Below the pieces are notes generated by a model. That model saw nothing but the letters and a program-made list of their open reading frames with translations, was not told the DNA's origin and did not search any database. Positions 22,662 to 35,164 of a stretch of DNA of 64,000 nucleotides are shown in pieces. The DNA lies in assembly GCA_964019135.1 (NCBI GenBank), contig OZ025248.1, forward strand, positions 46,307,670-46,371,669, given 5' to 3'. The DNA is from Arenicola marina (taxonomy: Eukaryota; Annelida; Polychaeta; Arenicolidae). Within the stretch, counting starts at the first letter, position 1; every line of letters begins with the position of its first letter. The translations under genes were made by a program, and so were the position numbers.

Positions 22662-25600
22662 GTAACCACAACCATATAATGTACATACACTGGGACCACC
22701 TCATCCATCTATCCTTCCCGTCCATAGCCCACACGGACCACAACCATATACATGTACATACACTGGGGCCACCTCATCCATCTATCCTTCCCGTCCATAG
22801 CCCACACGGACCACAACCATATACATGTACATACACTGTGACCACCTCCTCCATCTATCCTTCCCGTCCATAGGCCACACGGACCACAACCATATACATG
22901 TACATACACTGGGGCCACCTCATCCATCTATCCTTCCCGTCCATAGGCCACACGGACCACAACCATATACATGTACATACACTGGGGCCACCTCATCCAT
23001 CTATCCTTCCCGTCCATAGGCCACACGGACCACAACCATATACATGTACATACACTGTGACCACCTCATCCATCTATCCTTCCCGTCCATAGCCCACACG
23101 GACCACAACCATATACATGTACATACACTGGGGCCACCTCATCCATCTATCCTTCCCGTCCATAGCCCACACGGACCACAACCATATACATGTACATACA
23201 CTGGGGCCACTTCATCCATCTATCCTTCCCGTCCATAGGCCACACGGACCACAACCATATACATGTACATACACTGGGACCATCCCATCCATCTATCCTT
23301 CCCGTCCATAGGCCACATGGACCACAACCATATACATGTACATACACTGGGGCCACCTCATCCATCTATCCTTCCCGTCCATAGCCCACACGGACCACAA
23401 CCATATACATGTACATACACTGTGACCACCTCCTCCATCTATCCTTCCCGTCCATAGGCCACACGGACCACAACCATATACATGTACATACACTGGGACC
23501 ACCTCATCCATCTATCCTTCCCGTCCATAGGCCACACGGACCACAACCATATACATGTACATACACTGTGACCACCTCCTCCATCTATCCTTCCCGTCCA
23601 TAGGCCACACGGACCACAACCATATACATGTACATACACTGGGGCCACCTCATCCATCTATCCTTCCCGTCCATAGCCCACACGGACCACAACCATATAC
23701 ATGTACATACACTGTGACCACCTCATCCATATATCCTTCCCGTCCATAGGCCACACGGACCACAACCATATAATGTACATACACTGTGACCACCTCCTCC
23801 ATCTATCCTTCCCGTCCATTGGCTACACGGACCACAACCATATAATGTACATACACTGGGACCACTTCATCCATCTATCCTTCCCGTCCATAGCCCACAC
23901 GGACCACAACCATATACATGTACATACACTGGGACCACCTCATCCATCTATCCTTCCCGTCCATAGGCCACACGGACCACAACCATATACATGTACATAC
24001 ACTGGGGCCACCTCATCCATCTATCCTTCCCGTCCATAGGCCACACGGACCACAACCATATACATGTACATACACTGGGACCACTTCATCCATCTATCCT
24101 TCCCGTCCATAGGCCACACGGACCACAACCATATACATGTATATACACTGGGGCCACTTCATCCATCTATCCTTCCCGTCCATAGGCCACACGGACCACA
24201 ACCATATACATGTACATACACTGGGACCATCCCATCCATCTATCCTTTCCGTCCATAGCCCACACGGACCACAACCATATACATGTACATACACTGGGGC
24301 CACTTCATCCATCTATCCTTCCTGTCCATAGACCACACGGACCACAACCATATACATGTACATACACTGGGACCATCCCATCCATCTATCCTTCCCGTCC
24401 ATAGCCCACACGGACCACAACCATATACATGTACATACACTGGGGCCACTTCATCCATCTATCCTTCCCGTCCATAGGCCACACGGACCACAACCATATA
24501 CATGTACATACACTGTGACCACCTCCTCCATCTATCCTTCCCGTCCATAGGCCACACGGACCACAACCATATACATGTACATACACTGTGACCACCTCCT
24601 CCATCTATCCTTCCCGTCCATAGGCCACACGGACCACAACCATATACATGTACATACACTGGGGCCACCTCATCCATCTATCCTTCCCGTCCATAGGCCA
24701 CACGGACCACAACCATATACATGTACATACACTGGGACCACCCCATCCATCTATCCTTCCCGTCCATAGGCCACACGGATCACAACCATATACATGTACA
24801 TACACTGGGGCCACCTCATCCATCTATCCTTCCCGTCCATAGCCCACACGGACCACAACCATATACATGTACATACACTGGGGCCACCTCATCCATCTAT
24901 CCTTCCCGTCCATAGCCCACACGGACCACAACCATATACTTGTACATACACTGGGGCCACTTCATCCATCTATCCTTCCCGTCCATAGGCCACACGGACC
25001 ACAACCATATACATGTACATACACTGGGACCATCCCATCCATCTATCCTTCCCGTCCATAGGCCACATGGACCACAACCATATACATGTACATACACTGG
25101 GGCCACTTCATCCATCTATCCTTTCCGTCCATAGGCCACACGGACCACAACCATATACATGTACATACACTGGGACCACCCCATCCATCTATTCTTCCCG
25201 TCCATAGGCCACACGGACCACAACCATATAATGTACATACACTGGGACCACCTCATCCATCTATCCTTCCCGTCCATAGACCACACGGACCACAACCATA
25301 TACATGTACATACACTGGGGCCACTTCATCCATCTATCCTTCCCGTCCATAGGCCACACGGACCACAACCACATACATGTACATACACTGGGACCACCTC
25401 ATCCATCTATCCTTCCCGTCCATAGGCTACACGGACCACAACCATATACATGTACATACACTGGGGCCACCTCATCCATCTATCCTTCCCGTCCATAGGC
25501 CACACGGACCACAACCATATACATGTACATACACTGGGGCCACCTCATCCATCTATCCTTCCCGTCCATAGGCCACACGGACCACAACCATATAATGTAC

Positions 25601-27832
25601 ATACACTGGGGCCACCTCATCCATCTATCCTTCCCGTCCATAGCCCACACGGACCACAACCATATACATGTACATACACTGGGGCCACCTCATCCATCTA
25701 TCCTTCCCGTCCATAGGCCACACGGACCACAACCATATAATGTACATACACTGGGGCCACCTCATCCATCTATCCTTCCCGTCCATAGGCCACACGGACC
25801 ACAACCATATACATGTACATACACTGTGACCACCTCCTCCATCTAACCTTCCCGTCCATAGCCCACACGGACCACAACCATATAATGTACATACACTGGG
25901 GCCACCTCATCCATCTATCCTTCCCGTCCATAGCCCACACGGACCACAACCATATACATGCACATACACTGTGACCACCTCCTCCATCTAACCTTCCCGT
26001 CCATAGCCCACACGGACCACAACCATATAATGTACATACACTGGGGCCACGTCATCCATCTATCCTTCCCGTCCATAGCCCACACGGACCACAACCATAT
26101 AATGTACATACACTGGGGCCACCTTATCCATCTATCCTTCCCGTCCATAGGCCACACGGACCACAACCATATAATGTACATACACTGGGGCCACCTCATC
26201 CATCTATCCTTCCCGTCCATAGGCCACATGGACCACAACCATATACATGTACATACACTGGGGCCACTTCATCCATCTATCCTTCCCGTCCATAGGCCAC
26301 ACGGACCACAACCATATACATGTACATACACTGGGGCCACCTCATCCATCTATCCTTCCCGTCCATAGGCCACACGAACCACAACCATATACATGTACAT
26401 ACACTGGGGCCACCTCATCCATCTATCCGTCCCGTCCATAGGCCACATGGACCACAACCATATAATGTACATACACTGGGGCCACCTTATCCATCTATCC
26501 TTCCCGTCCATAGGCCACACGGACCACAACCATATACATGTACATACACTGGGGCCACCTCATCCATCTATCCTTCCCGTCCATAGGCCACATGGACCAC
26601 AACCATATAATGTACATACACTGGGGCCACCTTATCCATCTATCCTTCCCGTCCATAGGCCACACGGACCACAACCATATAATGTACATACACTGGGGCC
26701 ACCTCATCCATCTATCCTTCCCGTCCATAGGCCACACGAACCACAACCATATACATGTACATACACTGGGGCCACCTCATCCATCTATCCTTCCCGTCCA
26801 TAGGCCACATGGACCACAACCATATAATGTACATACACTGGGGCCACCTCATCCATCTATCCTTCCCGTCCATAGGCCACATGGACCACAACCATATAAT
26901 GTACATACACTGGGGCCACCTTATCCATCTATCCTTCCCGTCCATAGGCCACACGGACCACAACCATATACATGTACATACACTGGGGCCACCTCATCCA
27001 TCTATCCTTCCCGTCCATAGGCCACACGAACCACAACCATATACATGTACATACACTGGGGCCACCTCATCCATCTATCCTTCCCGTCCATAGCCCACAC
27101 GGACCACAACCATATACATGTACATACACTGGGGCCACCTCATCCATCTATCCTTCCCGTCCATAGGCCACACGGACCACAACCATATACATGTACATAC
27201 ACTGGGGCCACTTCATCCATCTATCCTTCCCGTCCATAGGCCACACGGACCACAACCATATACATGTACATACACTGGGGCCACCTCATCCATCTATCCT
27301 TCCCGTCCATAGGCCACAGGGACCACAACCATATACATGTACATACACTGGGGCCACCTCATCCATCTATCCTTCCCGTCCATAGGCCACACGGACCACA
27401 ACCATATACATGTACATACACTGGGGCCACCTCATCCATCTATCCTTCCCGTCCATAGGCCACACGGACCACAACCATATACATGTACATACACTGGGGC
27501 CACCTCATCCATCTATCCTTCCCGTCCATAGGCCACACGGACCACAACCATATACATGTACATACACTGGGGCCACTTCATCCATCTATCCTTCCCGTCC
27601 ATAGGCCACACGGACCACAACCATATACATGTACATACACTGGGGCCACTTCATCCATCTATCCTTCCCGTCCATAGGCCACACGGACCACAACCATATA
27701 CATGTACATACACTGGGGCCACCTCATCCATGTATCCTTCCCGTCCATAGGCCACACGGACCACAACCATATAATGTACATACACTGGGACCACCTTATC
27801 CATCTATCACTTCTGTAGGCCACACGTTCAAG
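22662..27832. repeat. 73-bp array at exon 6 acceptor
   Basis: About 70 copies of a 73-base unit (some 72) fill most of DOP1 intron 5. On the minus strand a unit reads TATGGACGGGAAGGATAG, then ATGAGGTGGCCCCAGTG, then TATGTACATGTATATGG and TTGTGGTCCGTGTGG. The last copy runs into the exon 6 acceptor with GGTTGTGGTTACGGCAG. Overlapping open frames of 64-160 codons repeat at 73-base steps and are not genes. Confidence 0.95.
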
Positions 27833-28396
27833 GGTACCTCTCACCTCATGTACAAGTTGCACACAGCAACATCACACGACAAACAAGATTTTACGGACTT
27901 GACTCAGTGGCGTCCATATTACCAAAATGACACGGATAAGTTCTAGGGATCCGCTAAAAACGTCTTCAGTCCGGCCAGCCTTTGTGAAACATTTATTTCA
28001 ATCTCTAATGTATCTGTAGAACGTCTGGGCTCTATTAAACATTGCATATAATGACATTTACGGTAACGCCATTAGTCCGAACACTTGAGCAACTTGAAAC
28101 GAATACTATGAGATTAGACTTTTAACGTTTGACATTTTATGCCTTTTCACGCCTAGAAATTAACCTTGAAAGTTCCTATTTTATAGCACGATGATTTGAT
28201 TAGCGTTTAACCGCACTTTCAGTCTCTACGACTATATGGTGCAAAACGATGTGACATTAAATATGTATCATACAGTTGTGAATACATGTATTGAATTATG
28301 CAACACCAAAAAACGTAGACGTACAAGGCCAAACCTCAGGTGCATGCGTTTTCAAAACAAAAGTAACTCGACTGGTCATGACGTTATAACACTGAC
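27833..28396. other. DOP1 intron 5, donor-proximal unique part
   Basis: Unique, AT-rich sequence between the 73-bp array and the exon 5 donor. No feature is recognised. Confidence 0.55.
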
Positions 28397-29690
28397 CTGG
28401 GTTGAAGGATCCAAGGATGGTCTTGTGGTAGTTGGTGCAATACATCGGGAAGGAGGACAAATCAACGAGCAGCTGACACGCGCTGCCGAATGCTCGCAAC
28501 AGGTCACGTGACACCTCCTCCACCTTGTAGCACAGCACATCTGAGAAGCGTCGTCCGTTAGCGCCGGTATTCTGTAATCCGGCGCGTGACGTGGGGCATG
28601 GGTCCTCCTCGGGCGGTGGTCCACCCGGCCTCCAGCCGTCCAGTCCCCGCCAAGCCCCCATGGACGTCCCTTGAGGGGGCAGCACCAGCTGGCGGAGCAA
28701 CATATTGGGCAGCTCGGGGTCGCGGATGATCTTGCTGGCGATAAGCGAGACGAAGAGCTTGTGGAAGCACTGGACGCAGGTCTGCATGAGAGTGAGGGAC
28801 GCTGAGCGCTCGGCCCAGGGCTGGCGGCGGAGCACCTTGCGGGGAGACATGCGCACCTGTGGGGCCTCCTCGGGGAAGTTGTCTCCGTACTGCACGAAGT
28901 CGTTGAACGATTCCGTGTCCTCAGACTTGCTGACGTCATCTGTATCCAGAGACATTGGAGGACTTCTGACGCCATCCGAGTCCGGAGACAATGGCGGACT
29001 CGTGATGTCATCAGTATCCCGAGATATTGGAGGACTTCTGACGCCATCCGTGTCCGGAGACAATGGCGGACTCGTGACGTCAGTACCCGGAGACATGGGC
29101 GGCATTATGACCTGATCCCCCCCGTTTGGTGATCCATTCTGCTTGCTGTCGTCATCAGTACCTGTGTTACCAATATCGTCGTTATCTGGCGACACCCCAC
29201 CTTTCTTCACAGCTTCGCTGACGTGACCGTTGACCAACCTACAGCTTCCGTTCTCCATATCACTACTTAATGAGGCACTTTTTAATTGCTCCTTATCTAC
29301 GTATCCATTCGGGGTTTCCTGTTTGATGTCCTGGCGGCGAGCGTCAGGCGACCCTTGACCTTGCCTGACCTTGGCGGGAGAGCTCTCCGCACTCATAAAC
29401 ACGTCGCTCTCACTCAGGGGCCAATCTGTCACGTGATCGTCGTCAACCTCTGGCGACATCATTTTCGTGGGCATTTTGTACGGCGAGTTTTGGCGGCTAC
29501 CTTCCATGTCACTTCCGGCCATGCCGACGGGGTTGACCGACGGTAGGACGCGGCCCAGCAGCTTGGAGCACAGCTTGAGGCTGGCGTCCATCTCGGCGTC
29601 CGTCAGCTTGTCGCAGTGGACGGACAGCGACAGCGTCACCTGGCGGAGTAGCTCTGGGATGTGTTCAGTCTGGATCTCGATGTACGTTTC
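28397..29690 (-). CDS. DOP1: DOP1 coding exon 5
   Basis: Encodes residues 542-972 plus one base. It opens with ETYIEIQTEHIPELL, a well-conserved DOP1 segment that follows directly on exon 4. About 200 acidic, low-complexity residues follow, containing four to five 12-residue Ser/Pro/Asp repeats of the form SPPLSPDTDGVR (28,940-29,110). The end is helical again (LTLMQTCVQCFHKLFVSLI, VLCYKVEEVSRDLLRAFG, ACQLLVDLSSFP). The acceptor is TTGCAG before GAAACG; the donor is CCCAG before GTCAGT in phase 1. The middle is probably disordered and varies between species. Confidence 0.92.
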
Positions 29691-30093
29691 CTGCAACGAC
29701 GATCAACTAAACGGTCAGAATAGATCGCTGTGCACTTTACAAATGACCACGTACCTGTGTACAGTGGGCGGAAGACAAGCGGCCGCAGCTCACATGCCAA
29801 ATCACATTTGTCTCGTGAACTTGGTTGGATGAAGTAAACCCCAAAGTGACAAGTATGCGCTACTCATTACCAGGAATTCAGGTACCGCATGTTTATAACG
29901 AAGGGTTCCAACATTATCGCCATGGTTGGGCATAACTGTACATGCTCGCTATATATGGCACCATATGGTCTAACAGAATAGCTTGATCTACATTTGGAAC
30001 CCCGAAAACATTGAACAGAAAAGAAAGGCTTTTTTACGACTATTTTCCAAACGTGTAACGAGGCCTAAGAACTTGAAACCCAAAAAGACTAAC
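29691..30093. other. DOP1 intron 4
   Basis: A 403-base intron with GTTAGT and TTGCAG ends and no array or mobile element. Confidence 0.7.
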
Positions 30094-31026
30094 CAGAGAA
30101 ACTTTATCCAGCAGGAAGTCGACAAGGTTGCAGAGCTCAGCCAGTGACATCTCGCCGCCAGCGCCCCCTCGCGGCGACCCATGGTGAGAGTTACCGCAGT
30201 CTATACAGGACCTCTCGAAGGTACGGCCGATAAAGTCCCAGATAAAGTAGGGTTCGAAGGCCCCGAACAGGAGGTTGGCGGTCTTCACGATCTCCCCCAT
30301 CACCGACTTCTCCTCGTGCTTGGCCTTGGGTTCCTTCCGGCGCGTCAGGAGTCTACTCTGGAGGCTGGATATGGAGTTCTCCCGGGACAGCCCCAGATTG
30401 GAGGAGTCCTTGGCAGCGGGGTCTTCCGACTCCACCTCGGTCTGACCCGCAGCCATACACTCCCGGTACATACAGCGGAATACCTCCAGAAGAATATCCT
30501 CCAGGATAGCCGAGCCGATCTCAGGCTTATCCAGGAGGCTGATCAGGATTCGGAAAGGGCGGAGGTTAGCGGGACGCCCCTCACCCGATGAGTCCTCCTC
30601 AGAGGTCAAGGCCGTTTCCTGGATGCAGTTCTTCACCGCCAGGATGAGAAGCTCCTTGGAGTAAGTGTTAAAATAGTCCATCTCCACCTCGCTGCTCTGG
30701 GTACTGGCGCTATCCCGCCGCTGTTCTAAGCCACTCCCTCCACCTCCCACGCCGGCGACCCCTAGTGTACCACGTGACCTGGGAGGCTCCGCGGCGCTGT
30801 GGAGCGGAAGTCCATTGGAGTCGGCTCCCAGCAGCCACGCGTACAGACGGCGGTTAAGGGACATGTCGCGACGCAGGACGACCTTGACGACGGCTGTGAT
30901 GACCTTGACCATATCGGGACGCGTCAGCTGGCTGTTGTGCATCGGGAAGCCGCAGAGAAGCAGGTCGAGTGCACTGCGCTGCACCAACACGCTGGCGTCC
31001 TGCACCGACGTGCACATAGCCTCGAT
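30094..31026 (-). CDS. DOP1: DOP1 coding exon 4
   Basis: Encodes residues 231-541 (311 codons, phase 0 at both ends). Conserved DOP1 blocks include TSVQDASVLVQRSALDLLL, LRRDMSLNRRLYAWLLG, FRILISLLDKPEIGSAILED, VKTANLLFGAFEPYFIWDF and LVDFLLDKVSL. Between them is a variable Gly/Ser-rich insert at about residues 295-330. The acceptor is TGTTTCAG before ATCGAG; the donor is TCTCTG before GTTAGT. This completes the N-terminal helical domain, which in the family is implicated in membrane and MON2 association. Confidence 0.93.
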
Positions 31027-31556
31027 CTGAAACAGACACTCAAACAAGTTATGCGTGTGCGTGGAGAGGGGTGGGATCAGTGACCAGCAAACTCTCCAGA
31101 TTAACTATGAATGCGGCAAACTGCGTTCTGGCCGTGAGAGGAAGGAGAGTGGCATGTTGAAGTGGGAGCCTGATGTGGAAGGGCTGGGAAGTGGTTGCAT
31201 GTGGATGTGGTTTTGTCCTTACAACCCCAAAACAAGATCTTTTAGTGCAAGTGAAATCCTTATTTCTAACTACCTGGAATGGCTAACGTGCACTACCGTC
31301 ACTACAAATGACTCCACCTTACATATGATGAGAGGGAAGTGGGTGGGCGGGGGGTAATCCCGCTGTTAACTTGAGGACTCAATCTATGCCGCATACAGAA
31401 TATCCTCTCATCATTTATCATTTGTTTACAAGATTCATTGCAAGGTTTTAAAAAAAACACCAAAATGAACCATATTAATACAGTGGTTCATCACTGAAGT
31501 CAACTGAAGTAATGTCAAGCCATGGATAAGTTAAACCGGATATAACGTCAGCGTAC
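31027..31556. other. DOP1 intron 3
   Basis: A 530-base intron with GTACGC and TTTCAG ends and no array or mobile element. Confidence 0.7.
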
Positions 31557-31746
31557 CATGAGGTCAATGTTGGTGCCCATGATGTGGAGCTGATCCTCTG
31601 TCGTCTGCTTCCGGTTGTAGTGGGCCAGGACGAAGTTAATGGCGGCCAGGCGCACGGAGGGGCTAGACAGCACACACTCCCACAGACACCCGTAAAAATA
31701 CACCGGGTCTGTCGACTCAACAAACTCCTCCAGCAACCGAGTCACC
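31557..31746 (-). CDS. DOP1: DOP1 coding exon 3
   Basis: Encodes residues 167-230, including FYGCLWECVLSSPSVRLAA, FVLAHYNRKQ and DQLHIMGTNIDLM, matching the second conserved block of the DOP1 N-terminal domain. The acceptor is CTCCACCAG and the first base G completes the split arginine codon. The exon ends ATG before a GTACGC donor in phase 0. Neither end is part of a tandem array, although a G-rich low-complexity stretch follows the acceptor on the intron side. Confidence 0.92.
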
Positions 31747-32139
31747 CTGGTGGAGGGGGGGGGGGTAAGGATAGGGGGAGGGGGGGTGGAGGGAATATCA
31801 CGATAGTTAAGTCATGCATCTCTTATGCAATGCATACAGTTTGCGCCGAGCTATTGCATACAACAAACTGCGCTATGAACATTGACTTCGGCTGACTGCA
31901 CCGCAAACGAGTCTACGTCCGCCTACATAGAAATGTTTGGCGGTATCATAAAAAGTGGCAAACTAAATATCAATCAGTTAAAGCAGTATATGAGTTAAAC
32001 AACATCGAGAGTTATCAATCATATAGCACTGTGTGCTTGAGGAAAGTGTAATACTTGCACAGGCTGCTAATGCACCCCACCCCACCACCACCCAACCCGC
32101 GCTCTGTCCTCAAGCCCCCCCCCCCCCACACCTCCCTTC
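31747..32139. other. DOP1 intron 2, acceptor-proximal part
   Basis: A G-rich plus strand (C/T-rich in the transcript) of about 50 bases serves as the pyrimidine tract of exon 3. Unique sequence follows up to the 78-bp array. Confidence 0.6.
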
Positions 32140-33040
32140 GCCTCGTGCACCGTCCTACCACACACCTCCAGCCCGGGGAGCCCTCCTCTCCCCTCCCTGC
32201 GCCGTCCCACCACCCACCTGTCGAAGTACTCGGACCCCTCCTCCAGCCCGGGCAGCCGCTCCCCCCCACTCCCCTGCCCCCGTCCTATCACCCACCTGTC
32301 GAAGTACTCGGACCCCTCCTCCAGCCCGGGCAGCCGCTCCCCCCCACTCCCCTGCCCCCGTCCTATCACCCACCTGTCGAAGTACTCGGACCCCTCCTCC
32401 AGCCCGGGCAGCCGCTCCCCCCCACTCCCCTGCCCCCGTCCTATCACCCACCTGTCGAAGTACTCGGACCCCTCCTCCAGCCCGGGCAGCCGCTCCCCCC
32501 CACTCCCCTGCCCCCGTCCTATCACCCACCGGTCGAAGTACTCGGACCCCTCCTCCAGCCCGGGCAGCCGCCCCCCCCCACTCCCCTGCCCCCGTCCTAT
32601 CACCCACCTGTCGAAGTACTCGGACCCCTCCTCCAGCCCGGGCAGCCCCCCCCCCACCCCACTCCCCTGCCCCCGTCCTATCACCCACCTGTCGAAGCAT
32701 TCGGACCCCTCCTCCAGCCCGGGCAGCCCCCACCCCCCACTCCCCTGCCCCCGTCCTATCACCCACCTGTCGAAGTACTCGGACCCCTCCTCCATCCCGG
32801 GCAGCCCCCACCCCCCACTCCCCTGCCCCCGTCCTATCACCCACCTGTCGAAGTACTCGGACCCCTCCTCCAGCCCGGGCAGCCCCCCCCACCACTCCCC
32901 TGCCCCCGTCCTATCACCCACCTGTCGAAGTACTCGGACCCCTCCTCCAGCCCGGGCAGCCCCCACCCCCCACTCCCCTGCCCCCGTCCTACCACCCACC
33001 TGTCGAAGTACTCGGACCCCTCCTCCAGCCCGGGCAGCAG
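32140..33040. repeat. 78-bp in-frame array at exon 2 donor
   Basis: About 11 copies of a 78-base unit (starts at 32,219, 32,297, 32,375, 32,453 and so on, with small length shifts in the C-runs) run from inside exon 2 leftward. On the minus strand each encodes [13 protein letters not shown] and carries the donor GACAG before GTGGGT. 78 is a multiple of 3 and the DOP1 frame stays open through the whole array. One copy near 32,530 has CCG in place of CAG at the donor. Confidence 0.95.
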
Positions 33041-33352
33041 GCCGAGCAGTAGGCCCGTCATGGCCGGCTTGACGTGCTTGCCCAGGGGAACCACGTGGGT
33101 CTCGTACAGGGCCAGCAGGGTCGGTTTGACGTTCATGGCCGCCTGGCCCAGCAGCGGGAAGAGCCCGGCGCTGTAGGTGAACAGGTCGGCGGCCAAGCGG
33201 CCGGTGCCGATGCACTTGAAGATGATGTCATAGGTCTCGAGGGCGCGCAGGTGGACGCCGCTGGGCAGGGCCGGGTGGAGGCACTGCGCCAGGCGCTTGC
33301 CGATAGTCACCCGGCGGGGGATCACCGGGTACTTTACGTGACTGCTGAGGAT
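33000..33352 (-). CDS. DOP1: DOP1 coding exon 2
   Basis: Encodes residues 50-166 plus two bases of the next codon. It carries the most conserved N-terminal block of the family: [51 protein letters not shown] and [13 protein letters not shown]. The acceptor is GCCTGCAG before ATC in phase 0. The donor is GACAG before GTGGGT in phase 2, completed by the first base of exon 3 to an arginine. The last 40 or so bases with the donor are repeated about 11 times into the intron in a 78-bp array, and every copy keeps this reading frame open. Confidence 0.93.
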
Positions 33353-33374
33353 CTGCAGGCAAATAAACATTGGT

Positions 33375-33580
33375 GTTTTAAGCCGCGTTTGTGCACACAC
33401 GGGTTAAATTGAGCCAAGTACCCACCCGGGGCGACGAGGGATGAATGGATGAAACACAAGCAGCCGCCAAGGACATTGAAGGACCATTAGATGCCCCAGA
33501 TTAGGTAATCAGATCCGGATTCGAACCCAAGACCTATTGATCTGCGATCTAGTGCGCTAACCACTACACCAGGGAGGTCA
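33375..33580 (-). mobile_element. tRNA-derived SINE, family A, copy 3
   Basis: This is the best-preserved copy. On the minus strand CCCTGGTGTAGTGGTTAGCG is box A and GGTTCGAATCC is box B, about 40 bases apart. The tail continues to about 33,375 with sequence shared by the copies at 4,030 and 20,738. It lies in DOP1 intron 1 near the exon 2 acceptor. Confidence 0.85.
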
Positions 33581-33644
33581 CCCTGGAGATGAGGCCACAT
33601 ATAACTTATTGTAGGTACAAAGGAATAAAGAAAAGAATAGTTCG

Positions 33645-33790
33645 TGTTTTGGGCCTCTTTAGTACAAATGATGGCTAAATTGGGTCAAGAAACAATGAAA
33701 TGAGTTTGGATGAAACTTCCCCTAGATACATGTGTCAGGGTTCGAACCCACGACCTGCACCTTAGTCTGCTTACCAACTAAGCTTATTAC
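33645..33790 (-). mobile_element. tRNA-like SINE, family B, copy 2
   Basis: A box B-like GGGTTCGAACCC lies near 33,728, and a box A-like TTAGTTGGTAAGCAGAC lies beside it on the minus strand. The tail shares GTACAAATGA and TAAATTGGG-type sequence with family A tails. It resembles the element at 12,950. Confidence 0.6.
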
Positions 33791-34585
33791 TAAGCTGAGG
33801 AGGCTCCCAAACAGTAATAAAAACACTAATCACTGCGACAACATTAAACACTGTAATATAGAATACAACAGTTTCAAAGTATATCTACATGGTATCAATT
33901 CATATTTTTAAATGTTTATGTAAAACGAAATTTCATATCAGTCATTGAAGAGATAAAAAACTTTAAAGAAAATACCGGCGGACTGCAATGTGATATAAAA
34001 ATAAAAATCTGTTGGTATAAAATCTATTTGCCGTTAATCGTTCCGTTTAAAAAGAAGGCATTATCGAGAAAATCGCAATGCGTTGACGTCGCTGACGACT
34101 ACCTTCCGCTGAACCAACACTTCGTTTACATGCAAGCGGCGCGTCTTTGGAACAAGCTATCGGCCTAACACCTCTCATGAATAGTGGGCGCATTTTTTTG
34201 GGCCATGTTCGGTATCCCGCCCCGGGCCTGCAACACGTGACAGGGAACTTCCGAGTATGCCGATAGGGATATGCCTATTACAATGAAATGCACACACCGT
34301 TCACATCCGGTGCACATGAAGGCACTGGAACCAACCTACTCTCATCACCTTTCAATCAGCCGCCATCTTCTCCCGAATGCCCCGTGCTGTTTAGAACGGG
34401 GCACATCGGCATACCGAATGCATGCGCGCGCATCCATACCCGGGTGAAAGAAGTGTCGGGCGGTGAACCGATGCGTAATGTGCGTATTCGGTCCACCAGG
34501 GATACACCCGGGGTACCAATGAAATGCGCCCCTTGACAAGCGAATTTGACTCATAAACTTGAAAGATCGACGCATTTAGAACAAA
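33791..34585. other. DOP1 intron 1, no gene seen
   Basis: AT-rich up to 34,080, then GC-richer. Short inverted similarity exists between about 34,200-34,290 and 34,400-34,540 (CCGATAGG or CATGCCGAT-type and ATGAAATGC motifs), perhaps remnants of a small element. No exon is recognised. Confidence 0.4.
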
Positions 34586-34804
34586 ATGGTGTACTGTTCA
34601 GCTGTTGGCTGTAACAATTCAAGTGCAAAAAAGGACAGCCAAAATAGGATATCTTTCTACCGCTGTCCACTAGGCGACCAGCAGCTTTTGCGGCAATGGC
34701 TACGCAAGATTGCTCGTGTGAGTTTTAAACTCACCAAACATTCAACAGTATGTTCCGACCAGTTTGAGAAGAATTGCTTTGAGTCGACCCGGCTGTTAGC
34801 TTGA
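34586..34804 (+). CDS. THAP-domain fragment with altered zinc ligand
   Basis: A 72-codon single-exon frame reads MVYCSAVGCNNSSAKK, then ISFYRCPLG, RQWLRKIAR and HSTVCSDQFEKNCFE. This follows the THAP zinc-finger order: C-x4-C-x-N, F-x-x-P, W, then VCS-x-x-F. THAP domains use C-x2-H as the second ligand pair; here the His position is Gln (CSDQ). The frame stops just after, without the AVPTIF motif or any transposase or protein partner domain. It sits antisense in DOP1 intron 1 and could be a decayed P-element-like or host THAP copy, or a first exon. Confidence 0.55.
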   Translation: MVYCSAVGCNNSSAKKDSQNRISFYRCPLGDQQLLRQWLRKIARVSFKLTKHSTVCSDQFEKNCFESTRLLA

Positions 34805-35164
34805 CGCACCGCTCCTCCCCACCACCCCTATAGACCGCCACCCCACCCACCCTAACCCATACGGCCGTTCTGTAGTACGGCAGTCCTGTCCATACACTCT
34901 TCAGTGACAGTGAGTTTCTAAGACAGAAGCTGTATCAAGTTGCATACTGCCGCTCCCGGGACCGGGGGGGCGGGAGGTCTACATATAGTTAGTTATGTAC
35001 ATATGTCCCGCCAAAATGTCTCCTTTTTTCGCCTTTGTTCTCTCAATCCCCGAAGCAGAAATCAACAATTTTTCTCAACATGCCCATCTGAGGCTGACGT
35101 CTTTTTCAAACTTAGAGTTCTTGACTATATAGTCTAATTGATATCGAAAGTGTTCAAATAAGTA
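34805..35164. other. DOP1 intron 1, no feature seen
   Basis: C-rich for the first 50 bases, then unique sequence up to the dispersed element. No exon is recognised. Confidence 0.45.

Noticed and set aside
22700-27950. Dozens of overlapping 64-160-codon frames on both strands
   Set aside because: They recur at exact 73-base steps in a minisatellite and encode low-complexity peptides.
33375-33580. tRNA gene on the minus strand
   Set aside because: Boxes A and B are present but the acceptor stem does not pair and the sequence continues into a SINE tail shared with two other copies.
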